DNA of 64,000 nt from Flavobacteriales bacterium UBA7666 (GCA_002483265.1 DLHO01000018.1:151374-215373); one strand, 5' to 3'; shown: positions 18,861-28,274, counted from the stretch's first letter. The notes: a model not told the origin generated them from the sequence alone. Translations and numbers: made by a program.

Positions 18861-19053
18861 GTCCCAATTACGGCATTCAAGCAACCATCCGTTCCTGACC
18901 GATCTAAGGAAAGAAGGGGTCAGGACCCCAAATGGAAAACACTTTCCAAGATCGGTAACAGAAACGGAAGGCTTTTACTTCTATATGACAATTGGAAGAG
19001 CAGCTGACAATTTTTTCTTCGAAGTTGAAATTTCTCCGTCGTGTAATTGGGAC
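18861..19053. repeat. 193-bp intergenic element with 11-bp terminal inverted repeats
   Basis: The gap between ruvX and dapD (18760-19150) holds no convincing gene. It contains GTCCCAATTAC at 18861-18871 and its exact reverse complement at 19043-19053. Between these are nested stems: TCCTGACC/GGTCAGGA (18893-18900 and 18918-18925) and ACCGATCT/AGATCGGT (18898-18905 and 18949-18956). This may be a MITE-like repeat or a structured RNA. A 78-codon open frame crosses it but lacks protein-like character. Confidence 0.45.
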
Positions 19054-19150
19054 TTATGTTCACCACGAAATCCTTTTAGTAAAAAGTAAACCTTCATTTT
19101 TTCAATTACGTTTTGATAAGTAGTAAAAAATCACCTTCCCATTTAATTTT

Positions 19151-19158
19151 TACTTTTG
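19151..19158 (+). promoter_or_regulatory. -7 promoter element for dapD
   Basis: TACTTTTG matches TAnnTTTG exactly and ends 17 bases before the ATG at 19176. It overlaps a GTG in the dapD frame (19158), which argues against that GTG as the start. Confidence 0.55.
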
Positions 19159-19175
19159 TGGAAAATCAAAAAAGT

Positions 19176-19985
19176 ATGCGTTCCATTATTGAAGCTGCTT
19201 GGGAAAACCGAGCATTATTAGATCAGGCAGAAACTCGTCAGGCAATTGAACATGTGATTGAAGATCTTGACAAAGGGATACTGCGCGTTGCAGAGCCAAA
19301 AGATGACGGATCCTGGCAGGTGAACGAATGGGTAAAGAAAGCAGTTGTGATGTATTTCCCTATTCGCAAAATGGAAACCATTGAGGTTGGTCCTTTCGAA
19401 TTCCACGACAAAATGGCTTTGAAGACGAATTACGCTGAATTAGGAGTTCGGGTGGTTCCTCATGCAATTGCACGATACGGAGCATTTGTAGCACCGGGAG
19501 TTATTATGATGCCTTCTTACATCAATATTGGAGCATATGTGGATTCCGGAACCATGGTTGACACTTGGGCAACTGTTGGTTCTTGTGCACAAATCGGAAA
19601 AAATGTGCATTTGAGCGGTGGTGTTGGAATTGGCGGCGTATTGGAGCCACTTCAGGCAGCACCTGTAATTATCGAAGACAATGCTTTTATCGGATCACGT
19701 TGTATTGTGGTAGAAGGAGTTCGTGTAGGTAAAGAAGCCGTACTGGGAGCAAATGTTTGTCTGACGATGTCGACAAAAATAATTGATGTTACAGGACCAG
19801 AACCTATTGAAATAAAAGGATACGTTCCGGAGCGATCGGTTGTCATTCCGGGATCTTATACGAAATCATTTCCGGCAGGCGATTTCCAGGTTCCATGTGC
19901 TTTAATTATTGGAAAACGCAAAGCATCTACGGATTTGAAAACGAGTTTGAATGATGCCTTGAGAGAACATAATGTAGCAGTGTAA
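19176..19985 (+). CDS. dapD: 2,3,4,5-tetrahydropyridine-2,6-dicarboxylate N-succinyltransferase
   Basis: The succinylase step of lysine/diaminopimelate synthesis, transferring succinyl from succinyl-CoA to tetrahydrodipicolinate. A 269-residue trimeric left-handed beta-helix enzyme. After the helical N-terminal domain (WENRALLDQAETRQ), hexapeptide repeats run through GAFVAPGVIMMPSYINIGAY, VDTWATVGSCAQIGKNVHLS and IEDNAFIGSRCIVVEGVRV. I chose the ATG at 19176 from family N-termini and because an upstream promoter element covers the alternative GTG. A terminator follows at 20005-20040. Confidence 0.96.
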   Translation: MRSIIEAAWENRALLDQAETRQAIEHVIEDLDKGILRVAEPKDDGSWQVNEWVKKAVVMYFPIRKMETIEVGPFEFHDKMALKTNYAELGVRVVPHAIARYGAFVAPGVIMMPSYINIGAYVDSGTMVDTWATVGSCAQIGKNVHLSGGVGIGGVLEPLQAAPVIIEDNAFIGSRCIVVEGVRVGKEAVLGANVCLTMSTKIIDVTGPEPIEIKGYVPERSVVIPGSYTKSFPAGDFQVPCALIIGKRKASTDLKTSLNDALREHNVAV

Positions 19986-20004
19986 TTACGAATTACTTAT
20001 ATTA

Positions 20005-20040
20005 AAAAAGGTCGCGAATTTATCACGACCTTTTTCTTTT
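20005..20040. terminator. Terminator after dapD, probably bidirectional
   Basis: A 10-bp stem (AAAAAGGTCG / CGACCTTTTT) with an 11-base loop and a T-rich tail lies between dapD and the convergent barrel-protein gene. Confidence 0.85.
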
Positions 20041-20042
20041 AA

Positions 20043-20990
20043 TTATGGTTTTTCCTCTTCCGGTTCTTTCTTCTTTTCTTCCTCGAGTTTCTTTTTTTCC
20101 TCTTCAAGCTTTTGTTTTTCAAGCTCCAATTTCTCTTGTTCCAGTTTGAGCTTTTCCTTCTCGAGTTTCAGTTTTTCTTCTTCCAGCTTTTGTCTTTCAG
20201 GATCTTCCTGCGGGAGAGATTTACCGGATTTTTTCTCTAACTCTTCTTGTTTTCGTTTCGCTTCTTCGGCTTTCTTTCTCAGGTTGTCTCCTCCTTCCGG
20301 ATTCAATTCATCCATTCCCGGAATTTTAGGCAGTTTAAATCCAAAACGGGAAGAAACACCTGTAGAAATGAGTGGTCCGCCAATACCTATTTCGAAATTC
20401 ATTCCTACGAACTTAGAGAAATAGTAACGGAATCCCCAACAGGTTCTCATGGAAATTGGAATCGTTGGGAATCCATTCCAAAAACCACTTTTATCTTCTG
20501 TTTTAACTCCATTCACGAAGGTGCTTCTGTATTTCGCATTGCTTCCAATCCCAATTCCGCCATACATATCTAATCGTTTATTTTTTACCGGAAAATGGAA
20601 ATTAAAACGCGCCTGGATTCTCACCCTGCTCATTTTACGTTCGTATGAATTCGTATAGGAAATTCCGTCAACAACCGAATCTAAACGATCATAACTTACG
20701 CTGCTTCCACTGTAAATAGCATCTACACCGATCCCAAACCAGTTATTCAGGAAGAACTCCGTTCGCAAACCGGTTGGACCCGATCCCCGACTATCAATAT
20801 TGGAAATGTTGTCGTCGTCTTTGACAGCTCCCAGGATTGAACTTTTTAAACCAGGAAATAAACTGGTGTAATTTGGGAATCCATAATACGGATCATTCAC
20901 CATATTAAATTTGGTATTGGCCTGTCCGGCTGCATTGAATACCAGCATAAGGGACATAATACTCCCCATAAGAGTAGCAATTCTCTTCAT
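20043..20990 (-). CDS. Outer-membrane barrel-like protein with charged coiled-coil tail
   Basis: A 315-residue secreted protein with a signal peptide ending near residue 23 (NAAGQA). Residues ~30-220 have the Gly/aromatic, amphipathic-strand character of outer-membrane beta-barrels (MYGGIGIGSNAKY, FVGMNFEIGIGGPL). From ~225 to the end the sequence is almost entirely Lys/Glu/Leu with a heptad-like repeat (KLEEEKLKLEKEKL), a strong coiled-coil signature, encoded by degenerate ~21-bp DNA repeats. A barrel followed by ~90 residues of coiled coil is unusual; the tail probably lies in the periplasm. Confidence 0.82.
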   Translation of the reverse strand: MKRIATLMGSIMSLMLVFNAAGQANTKFNMVNDPYYGFPNYTSLFPGLKSSILGAVKDDDNISNIDSRGSGPTGLRTEFFLNNWFGIGVDAIYSGSSVSYDRLDSVVDGISYTNSYERKMSRVRIQARFNFHFPVKNKRLDMYGGIGIGSNAKYRSTFVNGVKTEDKSGFWNGFPTIPISMRTCWGFRYYFSKFVGMNFEIGIGGPLISTGVSSRFGFKLPKIPGMDELNPEGGDNLRKKAEEAKRKQEELEKKSGKSLPQEDPERQKLEEEKLKLEKEKLKLEQEKLELEKQKLEEEKKKLEEEKKKEPEEEKP

Positions 20991-21244
20991 AAGTTATAGC
21001 GTTTTTGGTTTTTATTTTCTGTATAAAATAAAACCCTCTCTTTTTCAAGAGAAGGTCAATTTATACGTTTCGTTTTAGCAATGACGAAATTAAAATTTTA
21101 GTTTACCTATGCTTCATTGGTGAGAAGCCCAATTCGTAAACTACTAGTTTCAATGAGTGCCTGACTATATTCCCCATGCTTGCATATTTCGAGTGAAATT
21201 TTCATACTTTAGCAGTCTGAATAAACCATTTAAATCTTCCAATC

Positions 21245-21535
21245 ATGAAAGCCTTAGTTATCACTTTGTTAGGCTTATCCGTATTTGCTTCCTGCCAAAA
21301 AAAGTACACCTGTGAATGCACAACCACCAAACAGTACGACGGCTCATTTCAAGAAGGCGTTATTTACGATTTCTATTATCCTCCAACAACGAATACGCGA
21401 ACAATAAAAGAGAAGAAAAAAGAAGACGCAAAAGCATCTTGCGAAAGCGGCACTAATACCAGTTACGAACCCGGATACTATGAAACACAAGGACAGAACC
21501 CTACTATTGTAACAACTATTTGCATCCTTAAATAG
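21245..21535 (+). CDS. Small secreted lipoprotein
   Basis: A 96-residue protein with a lipoprotein leader (lipobox FASC, Cys at about residue 17). The mature part starts with CQKKYTCECTTT and has further Cys residues (SCESG, TTICILK), so disulfides are likely. No family recognised. A -7-like TACTTTAG lies near 21210. Confidence 0.72.
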   Translation: MKALVITLLGLSVFASCQKKYTCECTTTKQYDGSFQEGVIYDFYYPPTTNTRTIKEKKKEDAKASCESGTNTSYEPGYYETQGQNPTIVTTICILK

Positions 21536-21557
21536 GTTGTCTTTATATTCAATAAAA

Positions 21558-21587
21558 AATCCCGCCTATCAGATGACAAGCGGGATT
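21558..21587. terminator. Bidirectional terminator before acnA stop
   Basis: An 8-bp stem AATCCCGC / GCGGGATT flanked by A- and T-rich runs, between the small lipoprotein gene and convergent acnA. Confidence 0.8.
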
Positions 21588-21607
21588 ATTAATATTAAGA
21601 GAATCTC

Positions 21608-23884
21608 TTACTGATTTTTCAAACTTTCCAATTTGATCAAGTTCAATGCAGATCCTGCTTTAAACCAATCAATTTGTTGAGCGTTATAGGTGTGATTCAA
21701 TTTGATGTTTTCTTTGGAACCATCCGCGTGAACGAGTTCTAAGGTCAATTGTTTCCCGGGAGCGAACTCAATCAGATCTGTGAAGTTGAATGAATCGTCT
21801 TCTCTGATTTTATCGTAGTCTGCTTCATTGGCGAAAGTCAATCCCAACATTCCTTGTTTTTTCAGGTTGGTTTCGTGGATACGCGCAAATGATTTCACGA
21901 TTACTGCGCGAACTCCCAAATGACGAGGCTCCATTGCAGCATGCTCACGGGAAGAACCTTCACCGTAATTGTGATCTCCCACCACGATGGATGGAATTCC
22001 AGCCGCTTTATACGCACGTGCAACAGCAGGAACTTCACCCAGGGAACCAGTCAATTGATTCACCACTTCATTCGCTTTTCCGTTGTATGCATTTTCAGCA
22101 CCAATCAGCATGTTATTCGAAATATTGTCTAAGTGACCGCGGTAACGCAGCCATGGGCCAGCCATTGAAATGTGATCGGTCGTACATTTTCCTTTTGCTT
22201 TGATCAATAATTTCGCACCATGGATGTTTTGTCCATCCCAGATAGGGAAGGATTCCAATAACTGCAAACGTGTTGAATCCGGGCTTACGATTACCTGAAC
22301 ACCCGAACCGTCTTCAGCCGGAGCCTGATATCCCGGATCTTCTACATCAAATCCCTTTGTTGGAAGTTCATCACCATGAGGAGGCAACAATTTCACTTGT
22401 TCTCCTTTGTCATTTGTCAGGGTATCTGTCAAGGGATTGAAACCTAAATCACCGGAGATTGCCAAAGCAGCAACCATTTCAGGCGAGGTTACGAATGCAT
22501 GTGTATTCGGGTTACCGTCTGCTCTTTTCGAGAAGTTCCGGTTGAATGAGTGAACGATGGTGTTTTTCTCCTGCTTATCAGCTCCTTCACGATCCCACTG
22601 ACCGATACAAGGCCCGCAAGCATTGGTGAACACTTTCGTGCCCATTTTCTCGAATGTAGCAATGATTCCGTCACGTTCGATGGTATAGCGAACCTGCTCA
22701 GATCCCGGATTGATTCCAAATTCTGCTTTTGGAGTAATTCCATGCTTCACTGCCTGCTCCACGATGGAAGCTGCGCGCGACATATCCTCGTAAGAAGAGT
22801 TTGTACAAGATCCGATCAGACCCCACTCTATTTTCATTGGCCAACCGTTTGCTTCGGCTTCTGCTCTCATTTTTGAAACTGGTGTTCCGCGATCAGGAGT
22901 AAATGGTCCGTTGATATGTGGTTCCAATGTGTCCAAATCGATCTCTATCAATTCATCAAAGTATTTGGTTGGATCTGTATACACTTCGGGATCACCAGTT
23001 AAGTGAGCTGCAATTTTATCTGCTTCTGCAACTACTTCTGCGCGGCCTGTAGCCGTCAAATAACGACGCATGGAATCATCATAACCAAATGTAGAAGTCG
23101 TAGCACCGATTTCAGCACCCATATTACAGATGGTACCTTTTCCAGTAGCAGAAAGCGAGATTGCTCCGTCGCCGAAATATTCCACAACGGCTCCTGTTCC
23201 ACCTTTCACCGTGAGTATTTGAGCAACTTTCAGGATCACGTCTTTTGCAGAAGTCCATCCGTTCAAACGTCCGGTTAATTTAACGCCGATCAATTTCGGA
23301 AATTTCAACTCCCAGGGCATTCCTGCCATGACATCCACCGCATCGGCACCACCAACACCGATAGCGATCATTCCCAGTCCGCCACCATTTACGGTGTGCG
23401 AATCCGTACCAATCATCATCCCCCCGGGGAAAGCATAATTCTCCAGCATGACCTGGTGAATAATTCCTGCTCCCGGTTTCCAGAAACCGATCCCGTATTT
23501 ATTAGAGATCGACGACAAGAAGTTGAACACTTCGCTGCTTTCATTCAATGAGCGCTGTAAATCGGCATCAGCACCAACTTTTGCCTGAATCAAGTGGTCG
23601 CAATGCACCGTTGAAGGAACAGCAACCTTGGGTTTTCCCGCCTGCATGAATTGTAACAAAGCCATTTGAGCCGTTGCGTCCTGCATGGTTACCCGATCCG
23701 GAGCAAAATCCACATAGGATTTTCCACGTTCATGGACAATTGTTGCAGCTCCATCCCAAAGGTGAGCATATAGAATCTTTTCGGTTAACGTAAGCGGTCG
23801 ACCAACAACTTTTCTTGCAGCATCTACGCGTTCAGGGTAAGAAGCGTAGACTTTTTTGATCATATCTAAATCGAAAACAGCCAT
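21608..23884 (-). CDS. acnA: Aconitate hydratase, mitochondrial type
   Basis: Interconverts citrate and isocitrate in the TCA cycle with a [4Fe-4S] cluster. A 758-residue enzyme of the mitochondrial-like class found in Bacteroidota. Cluster cysteines lie in GSCTNSSYED (about 358) and NACGPCIGQW (about 421 and 424). The swivel domain contains the GDHNYGEGSSREHAAMEPR substrate loop. The frame extends upstream to 23941, but MAVFDLDMIKKVY at 23884 matches the family start. A second, unrelated aconitase (acnB) lies 1.4 kb away on the same strand. Confidence 0.96.
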   Translation of the reverse strand: MAVFDLDMIKKVYASYPERVDAARKVVGRPLTLTEKILYAHLWDGAATIVHERGKSYVDFAPDRVTMQDATAQMALLQFMQAGKPKVAVPSTVHCDHLIQAKVGADADLQRSLNESSEVFNFLSSISNKYGIGFWKPGAGIIHQVMLENYAFPGGMMIGTDSHTVNGGGLGMIAIGVGGADAVDVMAGMPWELKFPKLIGVKLTGRLNGWTSAKDVILKVAQILTVKGGTGAVVEYFGDGAISLSATGKGTICNMGAEIGATTSTFGYDDSMRRYLTATGRAEVVAEADKIAAHLTGDPEVYTDPTKYFDELIEIDLDTLEPHINGPFTPDRGTPVSKMRAEAEANGWPMKIEWGLIGSCTNSSYEDMSRAASIVEQAVKHGITPKAEFGINPGSEQVRYTIERDGIIATFEKMGTKVFTNACGPCIGQWDREGADKQEKNTIVHSFNRNFSKRADGNPNTHAFVTSPEMVAALAISGDLGFNPLTDTLTNDKGEQVKLLPPHGDELPTKGFDVEDPGYQAPAEDGSGVQVIVSPDSTRLQLLESFPIWDGQNIHGAKLLIKAKGKCTTDHISMAGPWLRYRGHLDNISNNMLIGAENAYNGKANEVVNQLTGSLGEVPAVARAYKAAGIPSIVVGDHNYGEGSSREHAAMEPRHLGVRAVIVKSFARIHETNLKKQGMLGLTFANEADYDKIREDDSFNFTDLIEFAPGKQLTLELVHADGSKENIKLNHTYNAQQIDWFKAGSALNLIKLESLKNQ

Positions 23885-24101
23885 TTCTAGTACATTTTGA
23901 ATACCTCTAAATTTAAGCATTAAAAAAATAACGGGTATCACAACAAATCTATAAATGCATTGATTTTTTCTATGGCTGTATTCTCATCTATTTTCTAGAA
24001 TATGTTTACATTGGTTAAATGAAGCCCTACCAAGTCTATCTTCTCAAATCGGGAATGCTTGGCGAGTAATATGCTATACAATTAAGAACAATTGACAAAC
24101 C

Positions 24102-24734
24102 ATGAAAAAAATCATTCTCTTATTGACAATAACTTTCGGACTTTCACTCCTAAGTAACTCACAGACAAAAGAAATTAAACCTAAAGGTGTTTTTAAAGAA
24201 ATTGACGTTGCCCGACACAATGAAGCAATTGAAATATTGAACGGTGAAGACAACATACTTAAACAGCAGATCGTTGACAGTATTCTGAAAAACCCAAACT
24301 TTTACAATCCACCAGTTATTTATGCTCTGTCCCGTGAACTTTTCAGCCAAGACAAAAAGGACGATGCAATTTATTGGTTCTATATCGCACAACTAAGAGC
24401 AAGATATGATGCTAATTTGTGTATGGACAATTCAGCAAAACAAGCGGTATCTGCTTTAACCGGGGAGTATGGACCAGACATTAATCGATATGCTTTTCAA
24501 GACATTGACAAACTTGAAAAAACGGTTGCAAAAGTGGTTGACTTCGTTAGAACAAATGAAGAGAATTACGACCACAGGTGGATCAATCTCCATGGTATGG
24601 ATGCCGTTTTAGCCGACAACAAATCTAAAAAGAAAGAGCTAAGCCAACCGAAAGATACATGGGCCGAAATAAAAAAGAAAACAGTAGACGATTATTACAG
24701 CGGATTTATAGAATATGTTAAAAGCGAGAAGTAG
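24102..24734 (+). CDS. Secreted hypothetical protein, C-terminus possibly lost to an amber stop
   Basis: A 210-residue protein with a signal peptide ending near residue 22 (SNSQ). The mature part is helical and Lys-rich. Two stretches are protein-like landmarks without a family: NPPVIYALSRELFSQDKKDDAIYWF style helices near residues 65-90, and NLHGMDAVLADN near 165. The frame stops at TAG 24732-24734, yet continues with 30 plausible sense codons to a TGA at 24825-24827 that overlaps the next gene's ATG. This suggests an originally longer protein truncated by a nonsense change, or a readthrough site. Confidence 0.72.
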   Translation: MKKIILLLTITFGLSLLSNSQTKEIKPKGVFKEIDVARHNEAIEILNGEDNILKQQIVDSILKNPNFYNPPVIYALSRELFSQDKKDDAIYWFYIAQLRARYDANLCMDNSAKQAVSALTGEYGPDINRYAFQDIDKLEKTVAKVVDFVRTNEENYDHRWINLHGMDAVLADNKSKKKELSQPKDTWAEIKKKTVDDYYSGFIEYVKSEK

Positions 24735-24827
24735 AAAAAATACAACTACGCGAAAACCGACAATGAAAAAGAAGCACTTGACGAATATCTACTCAAAGTC
24801 AAAATAACAGCACCATTCAACAAATGA
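24735..24827 (+). other. In-frame extension after amber stop
   Basis: Thirty codons in the frame of the preceding gene encode a Lys/Glu/Asp-rich, C-terminus-like peptide (NEKEALDEYLLKVKI) and end at a TGA that overlaps the downstream ATG as ATGA. That tight coupling geometry is what an intact operon would show. Confidence 0.55.
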
Positions 24828-25201
24828 ACAGAGAATCGGTAATTAATCAACTAAAATGGTCTATTCAAACGCTCTCTTTAGATGCGGATGATCAACTTGC
24901 TTCGTTTCCGGATTTCGTGGTAGTATCAGATGAGCTATTATTGGAATATGATAACTGGTACAGGACAGCAATTGGAAACTACCTCGACTTTTTTTCTGAC
25001 GAGCAACTTAGAATATTGAAAGAAATAGATTCGTTTATAGAGGAATTACCCCTAGAAGATTTGAACGTGTCAATTGCAGATGAATTAAGAACGTATCCAT
25101 TTTGGAAAGAGCTAAGAATACTTGCTCGTGAAGCATTGCAGAAATTCAATTGGACTTCAGAACGTCCCCCTTATGATCGATCGATTTATGTGCAAGGATA
25201 A
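24824..25201 (+). CDS. Hypothetical acidic protein
   Basis: A 125-residue, strongly acidic, probably all-helical cytoplasmic protein (FFSDEQLRILKEIDSFIEEL, PFWKELRILAREAL). Its ATG overlaps, as ATGA, the TGA that ends the in-frame extension of the preceding gene, pointing to a shared operon. It has no recognised domain and ends before a strong terminator. Confidence 0.72.
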   Translation: MNRESVINQLKWSIQTLSLDADDQLASFPDFVVVSDELLLEYDNWYRTAIGNYLDFFSDEQLRILKEIDSFIEELPLEDLNVSIADELRTYPFWKELRILAREALQKFNWTSERPPYDRSIYVQG

Positions 25202-25211
25202 TTTAAACTAA

Positions 25212-25251
25212 AAACCCCCGCACTTCGACTTCGCTCAGTGACCGGGGGTTT
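25212..25251. terminator. Bidirectional terminator containing a dispersed repeat
   Basis: A 9-bp stem AAACCCCCG / CGGGGGTTT between convergent genes. Its 22-base loop holds CACTTCGACTTCGCTCAGTG, a variant of the repeat found as an inverted pair at 40994-41057. Confidence 0.85.
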
Positions 25252-25273
25252 CAATATTTAATTAATAAACTGA

Positions 25274-28045
25274 TTAATTCACCAACAGCTTATGTGAAGG
25301 AGCAAACTTCGTCAGGTTGATACCTTCTACTGCAGCTTTATATTCATCCATTGTAGGAGTTCTACCCAGGATTGTTGAAAGAACCACAACCGGCGTAGAC
25401 GAAAGTAAAGACTCTCCTTTTTTACCTTCGGAATCTTCTACCACTCTTCCCTGGAACAAACGCGTAGAAGTTGCCATAACGGTATCTCCTTTTGCTGCTT
25501 TTTCCTGATTACCCATACACAGGTTACATCCCGGGCGCTCCAAGTACAACATGTTTTCGTATTCAGTACGTGCCGCACCTTTTGGCGCATTGTCGTCAAA
25601 TTCGAAACCGGAGTATTTACGTAAAACTTCCCAGTCACCTTCAGCTTTCAACTCATCTACGATGTTGTATGTCGGAGGAGCAACTACTAACGGAGCTTTG
25701 AATTCCACTTTCCCGTTTTGTGCTTCCACGTTCTTCAACATTTGAGCAAGGATTTTCATATCACCCTTGTGAACCATGCATGAACCAATAAATCCAAGAT
25801 CTACTTTTTTATCTCCTCCGTAGAAAGATAACGGTCTGATGGTATCGTGTGTGTATCGTTTGGAAACGTCTTTATTATTTACATCCGGATCGGCAATCAT
25901 TGGTTCTGAGATCAAATCCAAATCAACAACTACTTCCGCGTAATACTTCGCATTTGCATCCGGAGTCAAAGCCGGTTTCTCAGCCGATTTAATCTCAGCG
26001 ATGCGCTTATCTGCTTTATTAATCAATCCCTGAAGCACTTGTTTCTCATTGTCCATGCCTTTATCGATCATGATCTGAATTCTGCTCTTCGCAATTTCCA
26101 GTGATTCGATCAGGGTATCGTCCTCAGAAATACAGATGGAAGCTTTCGCTTTCATTTCCGCAGTCCAGTCGGTAAATGTAAATGCTTGGTCAGCCGTAAG
26201 CGTTCCCAAATGAACCTCAATGATTCGTCCCTGGAATACGTTTTCACCACCAAATTTGTGCAGCATCTGAGCTTGTGTAGCGTGAACCACATCACGGAAA
26301 TCCATGTATTCTTCCATGGTTCCTTTGAATGTCACCTTCACTGATTCCGGAATCGGCATGGAAGCCTCTCCCGTTGCAAGAGCAAGCGCAACTGTGCCTG
26401 AATCGGCACCAAAAGCAACTCCTTTCGACATTCGGGTGTGTGAGTCGCCACCAATAATGATTGCCCACTCGTCAATTGTAATATCATTCAACACTTTGTG
26501 AATCACATCCGTCATGGATAAATAAACGCCTTTCGGGTCGCGGGCAGTAATCAAACCAAATTCGTTCATGAACTTCATTAGTTTCGGAATATTTGCCTGC
26601 GCTTTTTTATCCCAAACCGAAGCAGTATGACAACCTGATTGGTAAGCACCGTCGACGATTGGTGAAATGACTGTTGCAGCCATCGATTCCAATTCCTGTG
26701 CAGTCATCAAACCGGTTGTATCCTGCGAACCTACGATGTTTACCTCTACACGAACATCTGAACCAGCGTGCAATACTTTCCCCGGAGTTATTCCAACAGC
26801 ATTTCTATTGAAGATTTTCTCTACCGCTGTTAAACCTTGTCCTTCAACAGAAATTTCTTTTGACGGAGCAAATACGAGTGGAGTATCAATCTCCAGCATT
26901 TTCGCAGCCCAAGTCTGAAGCTTTTTACCGAATACGATAGCGTATGAACCACCAGCTTTGATGAATTCCATTTTCTGAGGTGTGAATGCTTTGGAAATAT
27001 CCATTACTTCCAGGTCACCTTTATATAACTTTTTCTTCTTTGTATTAATTGTCAATACGGTTCCTGTAGCAACTGAATATGCTTCTTCCAGAATCGGATC
27101 ACCGCTTTCATTGCGGATCGGTTCACCATTTCCATCCAACTTTTTCACCCAGTTCTTCAAATCCAAACCAATTCCACCGGTCACATCAACCGTTGTAAGG
27201 AAAATTGGAGAAATACCATTTGTACCTCCAACAATCGGAGCGAAGTTTACGAATGGAACATACGGACTGGCTTGTTTACCTGTCCAAAGTGCCACGTTAT
27301 TCACACCCGACATTCTGGATGAACCAACACCCATCGTACCTTTTTCAGCGATCAACATCACGCTTTTATCCGGATGCTGCGCCTGCAATGCTTTGATTTC
27401 GTCCTGAGCCTGAGGAGTAATCATACATTTACCGTGTAATTCACGGTCTGAGCGCGAGTGAGCCTGATTACCCGGGGAAAGTAAATCCGTTGAAATATCT
27501 CCTTCACCTGCAATGAACGTAACTACTTTGATTTCTTCAGGTACTTCAGGAAGTTTCGTGAAAAATTCAGCTTTCGCATAACTTTCCAGGATGTCCTTAA
27601 CGATTGGGTTATCATTTTTGAATGCTTCTTTCAAACGATCCGTGTCCGCATCATACAGGTAAACCTGTGTTTTCAAAACAGCGGCAGCTTGTTCAGCAAT
27701 ATCCTGATTATGTCCTAGTACCAAATCAAGCAACACTTCAATGGAAGGTCCGCCTTTCATATGTGACAACAATTCAAAAGCAAAAGCCGGAGAAATTTCA
27801 TCCACAATTGATTCTCCCAGAATGATCTGCTTTAGGAATTTTGCTTTTACTATCGCAGCACTGGTTGTTCCCGGAATGGTATTGTAAATGAAAAACTTCA
27901 GTGAATCTTCACGGTATGCGTTGTTTTCATCTTTGATCTGCGCAATGATCTCGCTTAGTAATTCCGCACCATCGATCGGTTTCGGGTGAAGGCCCTGAGC
28001 TTTGCGTTCTTCAATTTCTTTGAGGTATTCTTGATAGGTATTCAT
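25274..28045 (-). CDS. acnB: Bifunctional aconitate hydratase 2 / 2-methylisocitrate dehydratase
   Basis: A 923-residue AcnB-class aconitase with the N-terminal HEAT-like domain (LLSHMKGGPSIEVLLDLVLG, about 85-110) that marks this class, then the swivel and catalytic domains. Cluster cysteines sit in GFIGSCMVHKGD (about 752) and RPGCNLCMGNQ (about 838 and 841). Other family motifs include GDSHTRMSKGVAFGADSG. AcnB can also dehydrate 2-methylisocitrate in propionate breakdown. Having both AcnA and AcnB this close is notable; one may be the stress-resistant or methylcitrate-dedicated form. Confidence 0.96.
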   Translation of the reverse strand: MNTYQEYLKEIEERKAQGLHPKPIDGAELLSEIIAQIKDENNAYREDSLKFFIYNTIPGTTSAAIVKAKFLKQIILGESIVDEISPAFAFELLSHMKGGPSIEVLLDLVLGHNQDIAEQAAAVLKTQVYLYDADTDRLKEAFKNDNPIVKDILESYAKAEFFTKLPEVPEEIKVVTFIAGEGDISTDLLSPGNQAHSRSDRELHGKCMITPQAQDEIKALQAQHPDKSVMLIAEKGTMGVGSSRMSGVNNVALWTGKQASPYVPFVNFAPIVGGTNGISPIFLTTVDVTGGIGLDLKNWVKKLDGNGEPIRNESGDPILEEAYSVATGTVLTINTKKKKLYKGDLEVMDISKAFTPQKMEFIKAGGSYAIVFGKKLQTWAAKMLEIDTPLVFAPSKEISVEGQGLTAVEKIFNRNAVGITPGKVLHAGSDVRVEVNIVGSQDTTGLMTAQELESMAATVISPIVDGAYQSGCHTASVWDKKAQANIPKLMKFMNEFGLITARDPKGVYLSMTDVIHKVLNDITIDEWAIIIGGDSHTRMSKGVAFGADSGTVALALATGEASMPIPESVKVTFKGTMEEYMDFRDVVHATQAQMLHKFGGENVFQGRIIEVHLGTLTADQAFTFTDWTAEMKAKASICISEDDTLIESLEIAKSRIQIMIDKGMDNEKQVLQGLINKADKRIAEIKSAEKPALTPDANAKYYAEVVVDLDLISEPMIADPDVNNKDVSKRYTHDTIRPLSFYGGDKKVDLGFIGSCMVHKGDMKILAQMLKNVEAQNGKVEFKAPLVVAPPTYNIVDELKAEGDWEVLRKYSGFEFDDNAPKGAARTEYENMLYLERPGCNLCMGNQEKAAKGDTVMATSTRLFQGRVVEDSEGKKGESLLSSTPVVVLSTILGRTPTMDEYKAAVEGINLTKFAPSHKLLVN

Positions 28046-28274
28046 AAAAGGAAGTCTTACTTTTCAGTATTTAAGGATATAATCCAACGTGTTTTAACAA
28101 ATTATTCGACGCGCGAATTTAGCTAAAAGCAATGGAATTGGAAACACAAAAGATGCTAAGAAATTAATAGGTTAAGATTATTCAGATTGGTTCTAAATTA
28201 TAACCCGAGTCAATTGATAGAAAGCCTTCAAAAAAAATCTCATAGAATTACTAATTTTGCAGAAATTCGATCTA

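Noticed and set aside
18853..19089. 78-codon open frame on the plus strand between ruvX and dapD
   Set aside because: It runs through inverted repeats and nested stems, has no promoter match or protein-like pattern, and is better explained by the repeat element.
24019..24069. Short frame MKPYQVYLLKSGMLGE resembling a GIY-YIG nuclease N-terminus
   Set aside because: Only 16 codons long with no continuation; the likeness is too short to claim a relic.
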